This document shows positions 56,470 to 64,000 of a stretch of 64,000 nt of DNA, piece after piece (position 1 is the stretch's first letter; every line of letters begins with the position of its first letter). The notes under the pieces are model-generated. The model saw only the letters and a list, made by a program, of their open reading frames with translations, searched no databases and was not told where the DNA came from. The stretch covers positions 291,187 through 355,186 of the forward strand of contig NZ_BBMA01000004.1 in the NCBI RefSeq assembly GCF_000971215.1, given 5' to 3'. This DNA comes from Demequina silvatica. Lineage in GTDB: Bacteria; Actinomycetota; Actinomycetes; Actinomycetales; Demequinaceae. Position numbers and translations under genes: made by a program.

Positions 56470-57909
56470 ATGAGCGAGACCGCCGAGCGCGCGCCCGTCA
56501 AGCTCTCCCTGCTCACCATGACCACCATGGTGGTGGGCACCATGGTGGGCGCCGGCGTGTTCACCCTGCCGGGTCGGTTCGCGGCGGCGACCGGGGTGTC
56601 GGGCGCGCTCATCGCGTGGTCCATCGCGGGAGTGGGCACCCTCACGCTGGCGCTGATGTTCCAGGCGCTGTCGAACCGCAAGCCGCACCTCGACGCGGGC
56701 ATCTACGCGTACGCGAAGGCCGGGTTCGGGGAGTACCTGGGCTTCTTCTCCGCGTTCGGCTACTGGGCCACCACCTGCGTGGGCAACGTGTCCTTCTGGG
56801 TGCTCATCATGTCGACGCTCGGCGGTCTGTTCCCGGCGCTCGGCGAGGGCGACACGGTGCTGGCCGTGGTGCTGTCGAGCGCAGGGCTGTGGGGCTTCTA
56901 CCTGCTGGTGCGTCAGGGGGTGCGCGAGGCGGCTGCGATCAACCGGATCGTCACGCTCGCGAAGCTGGTGCCCATCCTGGTGTTCATCGTGATCGCGCTG
57001 TTCTACGTCGATCCGCAGGTGTTCGCGGACAACATGGCAGGGCCGTCGGACGTGGCGCTGTTCGAGCAGGTGCGCGCGACCATGCTGGTGATGGTGTTCG
57101 TGTTCCTCGGGGTCGAGGGCGCCAGCGTGTACTCGCGGCACGCGCGCCGGCGCAAGGACGTGGGCCGCGCGACCGTGCTCGGCTACCTCAGCGTGTTCGC
57201 GATCTTCGCGTCCGTGACCATGGTGAGCTACGGCATCATGCCCGCCGCGGAGATGGCGCAGCTGCGGCAGCCATCGATGGCGGGCGTGCTCGAGGCGGCT
57301 GTAGGCGGGTGGGGCTCGGTGTTCGTCTCGGTCGGCCTGATCGTGTCCGTGCTCGGGGCGTACCTCGCATGGACCATGATCGCCGCGGAGCTGCTCTTCG
57401 TGGCCGCCAAGGACCGCGACATGCCTCGCTTCCTCGCGCGCCAGTCCGACCGCGACGTGCCGGTCGCGGCGCTGCTCACCACCACCGTGCTGTCGCAGGC
57501 GATGCTCCTGGTGGTGCTGGTGTCCGCGGACGCGGTGAACTTCGTGGTGGACCTCACGAGCGCGCTGTCGCTCATCCCGTTCCTGTTCGCGGCCGGCTAC
57601 CTGCTGAAGATCGCGGCGCAGCGGGACGGGTACGGCACCGTGGGGGTCGAGGCTCGGGAGCGACGCCGCGAGCTGGCGCTCGGGGTGCTCGCGACTGCGT
57701 ACGTGGTGTTCCTGCTGTTCGCCGCGGGCCTCGACTTCGTGCTCGTGTCCTCGATCATCTACGCGCCCGCGTCGATCCTGTTCATCATGGTGCGGCGCGA
57801 GCAGGGGCGGCGCTGGTTCAGCCCGCGGGAGGCGGTGATCCTGGCGGTGTCGCTGGGCGCCGCCGTGGTCGGGGTGGTCGGGCTGGCGACCGGGTGGCTG
57901 GTGATCTGA
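56470..57909 (+). CDS. APC-family basic amino acid antiporter (ArcD/LysI-like)
   Basis: A 479-residue, 12-13 helix permease. MTTMVVGTMVGAGVFTLPGRF is the APC consensus amphipathic region, and FLGVEGASVYSRHARRRKDVGRATVLGY is typical of the arginine/ornithine antiporter branch. YLAWTMIAAELLFVAAKDRDMPRFLARQ follows. It likely exchanges basic amino acids or polyamines. GGGAGGAGGG lies six bases before the ATG. Confidence 0.88.
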   Translation: MSETAERAPVKLSLLTMTTMVVGTMVGAGVFTLPGRFAAATGVSGALIAWSIAGVGTLTLALMFQALSNRKPHLDAGIYAYAKAGFGEYLGFFSAFGYWATTCVGNVSFWVLIMSTLGGLFPALGEGDTVLAVVLSSAGLWGFYLLVRQGVREAAAINRIVTLAKLVPILVFIVIALFYVDPQVFADNMAGPSDVALFEQVRATMLVMVFVFLGVEGASVYSRHARRRKDVGRATVLGYLSVFAIFASVTMVSYGIMPAAEMAQLRQPSMAGVLEAAVGGWGSVFVSVGLIVSVLGAYLAWTMIAAELLFVAAKDRDMPRFLARQSDRDVPVAALLTTTVLSQAMLLVVLVSADAVNFVVDLTSALSLIPFLFAAGYLLKIAAQRDGYGTVGVEARERRRELALGVLATAYVVFLLFAAGLDFVLVSSIIYAPASILFIMVRREQGRRWFSPREAVILAVSLGAAVVGVVGLATGWLVI

Positions 57910-57938
57910 GGCGCAGGTTCAGACGTCGGCCCCCTCCC

Positions 57939-59012
57939 TCACACCTGGGTGATGCGGTGCACCCCCGCGAGCGCGTCGATGAGGTTCTGCGGCTTGGTGT
58001 TGGGGCGCGCAGCGTGGCGGGCCACCGCGGTCGAGGACAGCGTCTCGTTGCCGTCCTTGGTCGCGAGCAACGGCCGCACGAACGGCGACCAGAGCGTGAA
58101 GGGCCCGCTCCGCGAGTCGTTGAAGTGCGCCATCGAGTCAGGCGCGTACGGCACCATCGCGGAGGCCCCGGCGGCGAGGTGGCGGCCCTCGACGAACGCA
58201 TCGTCCCTGAACGCGAGGCCCCGCCGCATGGCCATGTGCGCGATCCACCCGAGGGCGATGTCGGACAGCCCCGTGTCCGTGCCGCCTCCGCCGCCCACGT
58301 TGGAGTGGCAGCCGGCGAACCACACCTGCTCGAGCACCTGCGCGGGGTCGCGGTCGGGCCGGTCCCACAGGGTGGGTGCGAAGGCGGTGCGCTGCTCGTC
58401 GATCGCGAGGGCGTGCGCGGCGGCGCGGACCTTGCTCGACAGCGTGGTGTCGTGGAAGCTCCACTTCCTGTTGAACCACTTGATCACGGGGATCGAGGAG
58501 CCCGGGATGCCCAGGGACCCCACCGTGTCGAACACGCCGACGAACTCGATCTCCAGGTCCGGGTGCGAGTACGCGGCGCGGAACTCCTCCGCGCGGGCCG
58601 CGCCAGGGGCGGTGTCCTTGGACCGGTCGCGGTAGAGCGCGTAGGCCTCGTCGAGCCGCCCGCGGTGCTCGGGCAGCAGCACGCCGGCGTTGCGCAGGAA
58701 GCCCGCGATGGAGCGCGCCGTGTACGCGCCACGGCTGTAGCCGAACAGGAACACCTGGTCCCCCGGCTCGTAGTCCTCGGCGACGGCGCGGTACCCGTCC
58801 CGCACCTCGCGCGAGAGCCCCCACCCGAACACGCCGCCGAGGATCCGCTCGCCGGGCCGCGTCCCGACGCCGGGCAGGTAGTGCGCGCGCTGCTCGACGC
58901 CGTCGGGCGCCTTCTCGAGGACCGCGCGGTACAGCTTGACCACGTTGGTGGGCCGCGCCTGGTCGGCCTTGCTCCACGTGCCGTCACAGCACACGACGAT
59001 GCGCTTCACCAC
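57939..59012 (-). CDS. DUF2235 alpha/beta hydrolase
   Basis: A 357-residue hydrolase of the DUF2235 family, which includes phospholipase effectors (Tle1 type) but also stand-alone proteins. The start MVKRIVVCCDGTWSKADQARPTNVVKLYRAV is the family hallmark; the nucleophile elbow is FLFGYSRGAYTARSIAGF, and VGVFDTVGSLGIPG and WFAGCHSNVGGG carry the Asp and His. No secretion genes or immunity gene are nearby. Motif copy 58197 reads FRDDAFVE. Confidence 0.88.
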   Translation of the reverse strand: MVKRIVVCCDGTWSKADQARPTNVVKLYRAVLEKAPDGVEQRAHYLPGVGTRPGERILGGVFGWGLSREVRDGYRAVAEDYEPGDQVFLFGYSRGAYTARSIAGFLRNAGVLLPEHRGRLDEAYALYRDRSKDTAPGAARAEEFRAAYSHPDLEIEFVGVFDTVGSLGIPGSSIPVIKWFNRKWSFHDTTLSSKVRAAAHALAIDEQRTAFAPTLWDRPDRDPAQVLEQVWFAGCHSNVGGGGGTDTGLSDIALGWIAHMAMRRGLAFRDDAFVEGRHLAAGASAMVPYAPDSMAHFNDSRSGPFTLWSPFVRPLLATKDGNETLSSTAVARHAARPNTKPQNLIDALAGVHRITQV

Positions 59013-59098
59013 GCCTCCCCCGGGCCCGTCAGGACCCCTGGGGTCAAGTCTGCCAGGAGCGGCGTCCGCGCGAGCGGCGAGGGGCGAGCGGCGAGCGG

Positions 59099-59833
59099 TC
59101 AGGCGAGACCGGGCAGCGCGAGCGTGTGGTCCGTGTGGTCGACCTTGGCGGCGAGGTAGCGAGCGTTGGCCTCGGTGAGGTGCACGCCCGTGGGCACGCG
59201 CTCCTCGACGTCGACGCCCAGCAGCTCGAGCTGCGCGGCCTTATCCGGGTTGTTGGACAGGAGGCGGATGCGGTCGGCTCCCACGGCGCGGAGCATCTGC
59301 GCGGCGGGCGCGTAGTCGCGCTCGTCCTCGCCGTGGCCCAGCGCGAGGTTCGCCTCGTACGTGTCGAGCCCCGCGTCCTGAAGCGCGTACGCATCGAGCT
59401 TCGCGTACAGCCCGATGCCGCGCCCCTCCTGCCGCAGGTACAGCAGGAAGCCGCCTGCCTCGGCGATGCGCTCGACGGCCTCGCGCAGCTGCGGCCCGCA
59501 GTCGCAGCGCTCCGAGCCGAGCACGTCGCCCGTGAGGCACTCCGAGTGCGGGCGCACCAGCGGCGCCTCGCCGTCCGCGGCGGAGCGCGCGAGCGCGCCC
59601 TCCCAGTCGCCCAGGCCGATCGCCAGGTGCTCGCGCCCGTCCACCAACCCGTCGAAGGTCATGACGCGACCGGTGGTCGCATAGCCGTCCGGGAACCGCA
59701 GGGGCACGGTGACGGCGGTGCGGAGGGTCGCGGCGGGCGGGTCCAGCGGGCCGGGGGACGATGCGGCGGCCGGCGCTGCGGCACGGGTCGCCTGGTCACG
59801 GGTACGGCGGCGGCTGGGGCAGGTGGCGGTCAT
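59099..59833 (-). CDS. ribA: GTP cyclohydrolase II
   Basis: RibA opens GTP for riboflavin synthesis. The protein has a ~40-residue Arg/Ala/Pro-rich extension, then the zinc site SECLTGDVLGSERCDCG (Cys99, 110, 112), LRQEGRGIGLYAKLDAYALQDAGLDTYEAN and LRAVGADRIRLLSNNPDKAAQLE. It is stand-alone rather than fused to RibB, which is unusual in actinobacteria. GAGGAGG lies five bases before ATG 59833. Motif copy 59756 (AAASSPGPL) is in the extension. No riboswitch was recognised upstream. Confidence 0.93.
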   Translation of the reverse strand: MTATCPSRRRTRDQATRAAAPAAASSPGPLDPPAATLRTAVTVPLRFPDGYATTGRVMTFDGLVDGREHLAIGLGDWEGALARSAADGEAPLVRPHSECLTGDVLGSERCDCGPQLREAVERIAEAGGFLLYLRQEGRGIGLYAKLDAYALQDAGLDTYEANLALGHGEDERDYAPAAQMLRAVGADRIRLLSNNPDKAAQLELLGVDVEERVPTGVHLTEANARYLAAKVDHTDHTLALPGLA

Positions 59834-59984
59834 GGTTCCTCCTCGAACGCGTCGCACACGTGCATGCGCGCGGGCGCGAATGGGTGACGTAACAACCACT
59901 GTGCGGGGTCGATTCCCGGGGGTGCGCGGCGGGCACGGCCGGGCACGCGAACCGCCTCAGGCGAGCCGGTTTGCACCGCGAGAC

Positions 59985-59998
59985 TGCAACCGCTTACA
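59985..59998 (+). promoter_or_regulatory. LacI-family operator
   Basis: TGCAACCGCTTACA fits the LacI/CcpA-type consensus TGNAANCGNTTNCA exactly. It lies 87 bases before the GTG chosen for the alpha-glucosidase, and is likely bound by the LacI regulator encoded downstream. Confidence 0.75.
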
Positions 59999-60084
59999 TT
60001 GGGCGGGACCCCGCGAGTCCGATGAAGCGCACGCGGGTTCCTTCGCGCCCGAGAGCCGGGCCCGACGCGAACCGAGAGGACACC

Positions 60085-61755
60085 GTGGCCCACACCGACG
60101 CCGCCCCCCGCACGCCCGATCAGGAGTGGTGGCGCTCCTCCGTCATCTATCAGATCTATCCGCGCTCGTTCGCGGACTCGGACGGCAGCGGCGTGGGCGA
60201 CCTGCGCGGCATCACGGCCCGCCTCGACGCGCTCGCGGACCTGGGGGTCGACGCGATCTGGCTGTCGCCCTTCTACACGTCGCCGCAGCGCGACGCGGGC
60301 TACGACGTCTCCGACTTCCGCGACGTCGACCCGCTGTTCGGCACCCTCGCGGACTTCGACGCCATGGTGTCCCGCGCCCACGGGCTGGGCCTGCGCGTGA
60401 TCGCGGACATCGTCCCGAACCACTCGAGCGACCAGCACCCGTGGTTCCAGGCCGCGCTCGCGGCGGCCCCCGGCTCGCCGGAGCGCGCGCGCTACATCTT
60501 CCGCGACGGCAAGGGCGAGACCGGCGAACTGCCGCCGAACAACTGGGAGTCCGTGTTCGGCGGCCCCATGTGGACCCGCGTCACCGAGGCCGACGGCACC
60601 CCCGGCCAGTGGTACCTGCACATCTTCGACACGTCGCAGCCCGACTTCAACTGGGAGCTCGAGGAGGTGCGTGCCGAGTTCGACGACACCCTTCGCTTCT
60701 GGCTCGACCGCGGCGTCGACGGCTTCCGGGTCGATGTCGCTCACGGCCTCATCAAGGCCGACGGCCTGCCCGACTTCGTGCAGTCGGACGAGGAGGCGTC
60801 GATGGGCGGCGGTGCAGCCACGAAGTCGCCGTACTGGGCGCAGGACGGCGTCCACGAGGTGTGGCGCCGTTGGCGCTCCGTGGTCGACGAGTACGAGGGC
60901 GACCGCATCCTCGCCGCCGAGGCCTGGGTGTACCCGCTCGAGTTCATGGCGAACTGGGTGCGTCCCGACGAGATGCACCAGACGTTCAACTTCGGCTACA
61001 TGGAGACGCCGTGGGACGCGGCGGCGCTGCGGAAGGTGATCGACGACTCGATCGCCACGTTCGGCGCCGTGGGCGCCCCCTCCACCTGGGTGCTGTCCAA
61101 CCACGACATGATCCGCCACGCCACGCGCCTCGCGCTCGGCGAGGACACCCCTCAGGGCCACGGCGTCGGTCCGGACTCCCCCGGCCTGCCCGACATCGAC
61201 GAGGGCATCCGCCGCGCCCGCGCGGCCTCGCTGCTCATGCTGTCGCTGCCCGGCGGCGCCTACCTCTACCAGGGAGAGGAGCTGGGCCTTCCCGAGGCGA
61301 TCGACATCCCCGGCGACGCACGTCAGGACCCGACCTGGCACCGCACCGAGGGTGAGCGCTACGGCCGCGACGGCTGCCGCGTGCCGCTGCCGTGGGAGGC
61401 CGAGGCCCCCGCGTTCGGCTTCTCCCCCGCCGGCGAGACCTGGCTGCCGCAGCCCGAGGTCTACGGCGTGCTCGCACGCGACCGTCAGCTGGGCGCCGAG
61501 GGCTCGACGCTCGAGATGTACCGCGCCGCTCTGCGCCTGCGCCGTGAGCTGGGCCTCGGCGTCGGCGCCGGAGCGGTGACCTGGGACGTCACCCCCGAGG
61601 GCGTCCTCGCCCACCGCGTAGGCGACGTCCACGTGGTCGCGAACGTCAGCGGCGCGCCCGTCGCCGTCGAGGGCGAGGTGCTGGTCGCCTCGCACGCGCT
61701 CGAGGACGGCATGCTGCCCGCGGACGCGACGGTCTGGGTGCGCGTGCCCGAGTAG
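60085..61755 (+). CDS. GH13 alpha-glucosidase
   Basis: A 556-residue glycoside hydrolase that would release glucose from maltose or isomaltose-type oligosaccharides in the cytoplasm. GH13 motifs: I VIADIVPNHSS, II FRVDVAHGL (nucleophile Asp217), III ILAAEAWV (acid/base Glu279), IV LSNHDMIRH (Asp341). SSVIYQIYPRSFADSDGSGVGDLRG opens the barrel. GTG 60085 follows GAGAGGACACC; ATG 60022 is possible but adds unlikely sequence. It leads a catabolic group with LacI and PfkB genes. Confidence 0.93.
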   Translation: MAHTDAAPRTPDQEWWRSSVIYQIYPRSFADSDGSGVGDLRGITARLDALADLGVDAIWLSPFYTSPQRDAGYDVSDFRDVDPLFGTLADFDAMVSRAHGLGLRVIADIVPNHSSDQHPWFQAALAAAPGSPERARYIFRDGKGETGELPPNNWESVFGGPMWTRVTEADGTPGQWYLHIFDTSQPDFNWELEEVRAEFDDTLRFWLDRGVDGFRVDVAHGLIKADGLPDFVQSDEEASMGGGAATKSPYWAQDGVHEVWRRWRSVVDEYEGDRILAAEAWVYPLEFMANWVRPDEMHQTFNFGYMETPWDAAALRKVIDDSIATFGAVGAPSTWVLSNHDMIRHATRLALGEDTPQGHGVGPDSPGLPDIDEGIRRARAASLLMLSLPGGAYLYQGEELGLPEAIDIPGDARQDPTWHRTEGERYGRDGCRVPLPWEAEAPAFGFSPAGETWLPQPEVYGVLARDRQLGAEGSTLEMYRAALRLRRELGLGVGAGAVTWDVTPEGVLAHRVGDVHVVANVSGAPVAVEGEVLVASHALEDGMLPADATVWVRVPE

Positions 61756-61822
61756 GATTCCCGCAGAGTGGCGCCGGCCCGCCTCCAGGCGGGGCGGGCC
61801 GGCGCACCGGACGGAAGGAGCC

Positions 61823-62857
61823 GTGGTGGCGACGATCCAAGGGGTCGCTGAGCTGGCCGGCGTGTCCACGGCCACCGTCTCCCGCGCGCTGTCCGGCAAG
61901 TCCACGGTCTCCGCCGCCACCCGCCAGAAGGTGGAGGACGCGGCCCGCAGCCTCGGCTACGTCGCCTCAGCCACCGCATCGTCCCTCGCATCGGGCCGCA
62001 CCCGGAACGTCGGCATCGTCATGCCCTTCCTGGGCAGCTGGTACTACGCGAACGTGCTCAAGGGCGCGCACCGCGCGCTCGCCGACGCCGGCTACGACCT
62101 CACGCTCTACCACCTCGAGGACACCACGCGGCATCCCGAGCGCCGGCGCCGGCTGTTCAACGAGTTCCTGGGCCGCAAGCGCGTCGACGCGTTCATCGCG
62201 GTGTCGCTCGAGCTCACCAAGGAGGAGCTGGGGCGGATCCACGACCTCGGCAAGCCCATGGTGGGCCTCGGTGGACCGCTCGCGGGGGTCACCACGCTCA
62301 GCCTCGACGACCGCGCCGTCGCCGAGCTCGCCACCTCCCACCTCACCTCGCTGGGCCACCGTCGCATCGCGTTCATCGGCGGCACCGAGGGCTTCGACCT
62401 CGACTTCCACCTGCCCAAGCGACGCCGCCAGGGCTGGGAGGACGCGTTGATCGCGGCCGGCGTCCCCGTGGACCCTGCCCTGCGGCTCGAGGGCGACTTC
62501 ACCATCGAGGGCGGCCACCGCGCCGCCCTGCAGATCCTCGGCGACCCGCGCCGCCGTCCCACCGCGATCTTCGCCGCCTCCGACGAGATGGCGATCGGCG
62601 CCATCCTCGCGGCACGCTCGCTGGGCTTGCGCGTGCCGGAGGACGTGAGCGTGATCGGCATCGACGGGCACGAGCTGGGCCAGTTCTTCGAGCTCACCAC
62701 CGTCGACCAGCGCCCGGTCGAGCAGGGTCGCCTCGCCGCGGAGGCGCTGCTCTCCGAGCTGCGCCCGCAGGCCTCGCAGCAGCACCCCGCGCTGCGCCTT
62801 CCCTACGACCTCACGGTGCGGCGCTCGACCGCCGTCGCTCCAGGACGGCGTGACTGA
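61823..62857 (+). CDS. LacI-family regulator
   Basis: A 344-residue regulator with headpiece TIQGVAELAGVSTATVSRALSGKSTVSAATRQKVEDAARSLGY and a sugar-binding core (GIVMPFLGSWYYANVLKGA, HRRIAFIGGTEGFD, AIFAASDEMAIGAILAARSLGLRVPEDVSVIGIDGHEL). AAGGAG precedes GTG 61823 (a second GTG follows at 61826). It should control the upstream alpha-glucosidase. A motif copy (61975) reads TASSLASG exactly in the hinge-helix region linking headpiece and core. Confidence 0.94.
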   Translation: MVATIQGVAELAGVSTATVSRALSGKSTVSAATRQKVEDAARSLGYVASATASSLASGRTRNVGIVMPFLGSWYYANVLKGAHRALADAGYDLTLYHLEDTTRHPERRRRLFNEFLGRKRVDAFIAVSLELTKEELGRIHDLGKPMVGLGGPLAGVTTLSLDDRAVAELATSHLTSLGHRRIAFIGGTEGFDLDFHLPKRRRQGWEDALIAAGVPVDPALRLEGDFTIEGGHRAALQILGDPRRRPTAIFAASDEMAIGAILAARSLGLRVPEDVSVIGIDGHELGQFFELTTVDQRPVEQGRLAAEALLSELRPQASQQHPALRLPYDLTVRRSTAVAPGRRD

Positions 62858-63758
62858 GCTCGACGTGCTCGTGGTCGGACCCACGAGCGAGAACCAGATA
62901 GTCCAGCTCGACGAGCTTCCGCGCCGCGAGCCGCACACGGTGTTCGCGCGCTCCTCCGCGACGGCGCTCGGCGGCACCTCGGCCGGCAAGGCGCTGCACC
63001 TGGTCGATCGTGGCGTCGCCACCACGCTCCTCACCACCCAAGGGGACGATGCGGTGGGCCAGGGCCTCGTCGACGTCCTCCGGGGGTGCGGGGTGGACGT
63101 GCGGCCCGTGCTGACCGAGGGGCCCACCGAGAGGCACCTCAACCTCATGTCCGCCCGCGGCGAGCGGGTCTCGATCTACCTGCAGCAGGCCGGGGCGATC
63201 GGCGAGGAGGAGCTCCGGCGGGCGCGCGCGACGGCGCGCGAGGCGCTGGGTCACGCACGCGCGGTGTTCCTCGACCTCGCCGACCTGTCGCGCAGCCTCA
63301 TCCCCGAGGTCACCGCTCTCGCGCGCGAGGTGTGGGTCGACGTCCACGACTACGACGGCGAGCAGAGCTTCCACCGACCCTTCGTGGAGGCGGCCGACGT
63401 GGTGCTGATGAACGGCGACCGGATCACGCATCCGTCGACGTACCTGCGCGGGCTCATCGCCGAGGGCAAGACGCTCGCCGTCTGCACGTTGGGCGCGCAT
63501 GGCGCCATCGCGGTGGGACCCGACGGGTCCTTCGCGCGGGTCGAGGCGCCGCAGGTCACCGTGGTCGACCCCAACGGGGCGGGCGACGCCTTCGCGGCCG
63601 GGGTGATGTCGCACGCCCTCCGGGTAGGCGGCGCCGCGGAGCTCCGGGGCGACGCGCTGTGGGAGGCCCTCGAGGCGGGATCGTCGCAGGCCGCACGCGC
63701 GGTCACCAGCACCCAGCTGTCGCCGCTGCTCGAGCGCGCGGCGCGAGCATCGGGCTAG
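62850..63758 (+). CDS. PfkB-family sugar kinase
   Basis: A 302-residue ribokinase-fold kinase. Signature 1 is ALGGTSAGKALHLVDRG, and signature 2 is VVDPNGAGDAFAAGVM with the catalytic Asp. The substrate is a sugar or nucleoside, unspecified; clustering with an alpha-glucosidase suggests a carbohydrate. Its GTG overlaps the LacI stop by eight bases, so translation is coupled. A motif copy (63044) reads QGDDAVGQG in a loop where other PfkB kinases have G.D..G, so it may be natural there. Confidence 0.88.
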   Translation: MTELDVLVVGPTSENQIVQLDELPRREPHTVFARSSATALGGTSAGKALHLVDRGVATTLLTTQGDDAVGQGLVDVLRGCGVDVRPVLTEGPTERHLNLMSARGERVSIYLQQAGAIGEEELRRARATAREALGHARAVFLDLADLSRSLIPEVTALAREVWVDVHDYDGEQSFHRPFVEAADVVLMNGDRITHPSTYLRGLIAEGKTLAVCTLGAHGAIAVGPDGSFARVEAPQVTVVDPNGAGDAFAAGVMSHALRVGGAAELRGDALWEALEAGSSQAARAVTSTQLSPLLERAARASG

Positions 63759-63850
63759 GTCGCCCGCTCCCCCGCTCACCCGCTTACCGGCCAGGCGAGC
63801 CGATCGCGCACCCGAATGCGCCGCCCGCGAGGGTGTCTGGACGTGCGTGT

Positions 63851-63879
63851 GCGGCGCCGCCCGTGGTGGGTGGCGCCGC
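63851..63879. terminator. Hairpin near window end
   Basis: GCGGCGCC (63851-63858) pairs with GGCGCCGC (63872-63879). It could terminate the leftward gene ending at 63892. Otherwise the 63759-63891 spacer holds nothing recognisable. Confidence 0.5.
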
Positions 63880-63891
63880 GGGGCGGGGCGG

Positions 63892-64000
63892 TTATGTGGG
63901 CGGGATGCCGGAGCTGGCGCTGTCGTCGCGGGTGGTCTTGTTCCAGGGTCGGGGTGCTCCGAAGCGTGCGCGGCCGCCTTGCCAGGGGGTGCGTGCCGGG
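63892..64000 (-). CDS. C-terminal end of an unidentified protein, possibly HNH/DUF222 type
   Basis: The reverse strand from the window edge reads PARTPWQGGRARFGAPRPWN and then KTTRDDSASSGIPPT before TAA. Only 35 codons are visible. Trp/Pro/Arg-rich tails of this kind end many actinobacterial 13E12/DUF222 HNH proteins, which is the basis of the guess; the HNH motif itself is outside. The frame is open throughout and ends close to a hairpin. Confidence 0.35.
   Translation of the reverse strand, partial: PARTPWQGGRARFGAPRPWNKTTRDDSASSGIPPT

Noticed and set aside
59834..59984. FMN riboswitch upstream of ribA
   Set aside because: I found no conserved riboswitch core in the leader; the only clear signal is the LacI-type operator for the divergent gene.

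Overview
The window is about 70% GC, densely coded, and reads as one contiguous stretch of the chromosome of a high-GC Actinomycetota, most likely a Micrococcales member near the Demequina/Cellulomonas group. Reasons: the ctaC-ctaD order beside an erpA-like gene, a glycerate-kinase-like gene and nadA; DUF3043 and DUF4191 proteins; a two-lipoyl SucB next to lpd and lipB-lipA; a GlnR-type glnA promoter; and many leaderless starts behind TANNNT boxes. No rRNA, tRNA, CRISPR array, phage or IS transposase was seen. The placement is an inference.

Layout. 1-6.4 kb: cytochrome oxidase subunits, a cysteine-desulfurase-like protein paired with a TusA-like protein, ErpA-type Fe-S carrier, glycerate-kinase-like protein, quinolinate synthase, DUF3043. 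6.5-13 kb: aldo/keto reductase, phosphoribosyltransferase, divergent LysR/TDT transporter pair, pyrD, leucyl aminopeptidase. 13-24 kb: lpd, sucB, SDR39U1 protein, a kinase-like receptor, MMPL transporter, lipB-lipA and DUF4191, so lipoate synthesis sits close to lipoyl-dependent enzymes. 24-33.4 kb: HAD phosphatase, RDD protein, glnA, beta-lactamase-like protein, ribbon-helix-helix protein, SF1 helicase, MFS/TetR pair.

33.5-55.7 kb is a lipid catabolic block. The prp operon (GntR regulator, prpD, prpB, prpC) handles propionyl-CoA. A six-gene operon running leftward with almost every junction overlapping (SDR, acyl-CoA dehydrogenase, APH-like kinase, etfB, etfA, membrane cytochrome b) appears to route electrons from acyl-CoA oxidation to the membrane. 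A rightward operon (acyl-CoA dehydrogenase, thiolase, FadB-like protein, nitronate-monooxygenase-like protein), an aldehyde dehydrogenase, an acyl-CoA ligase and a thioesterase complete it. Two TetR regulators, one a tandem double TetR, and shared operator-like sequences tie it together. 55.7-64 kb: ZIP-like protein, APC permease, DUF2235 hydrolase, ribA, a LacI-controlled alpha-glucosidase with a PfkB kinase, and the C-terminal end of a possible HNH-type protein at the edge.

The most striking hidden signal is a non-palindromic 10-mer, GGACGATGCG, inside a longer consensus GGGGACGATGCGSNGGYC. I count 34 exact 10-mer copies (16 forward, 18 reverse), about one per 1.9 kb, against well under one expected by chance. 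Copies lie in intergenic DNA (10) and inside genes (24), where they nearly always read as Asp-Asp-Ala or Ala-Ser-Ser, often in linkers; two pairs form long hairpins. This pattern resembles the DNA uptake sequences of Neisseria and Pasteurellaceae, but its function here is unknown.
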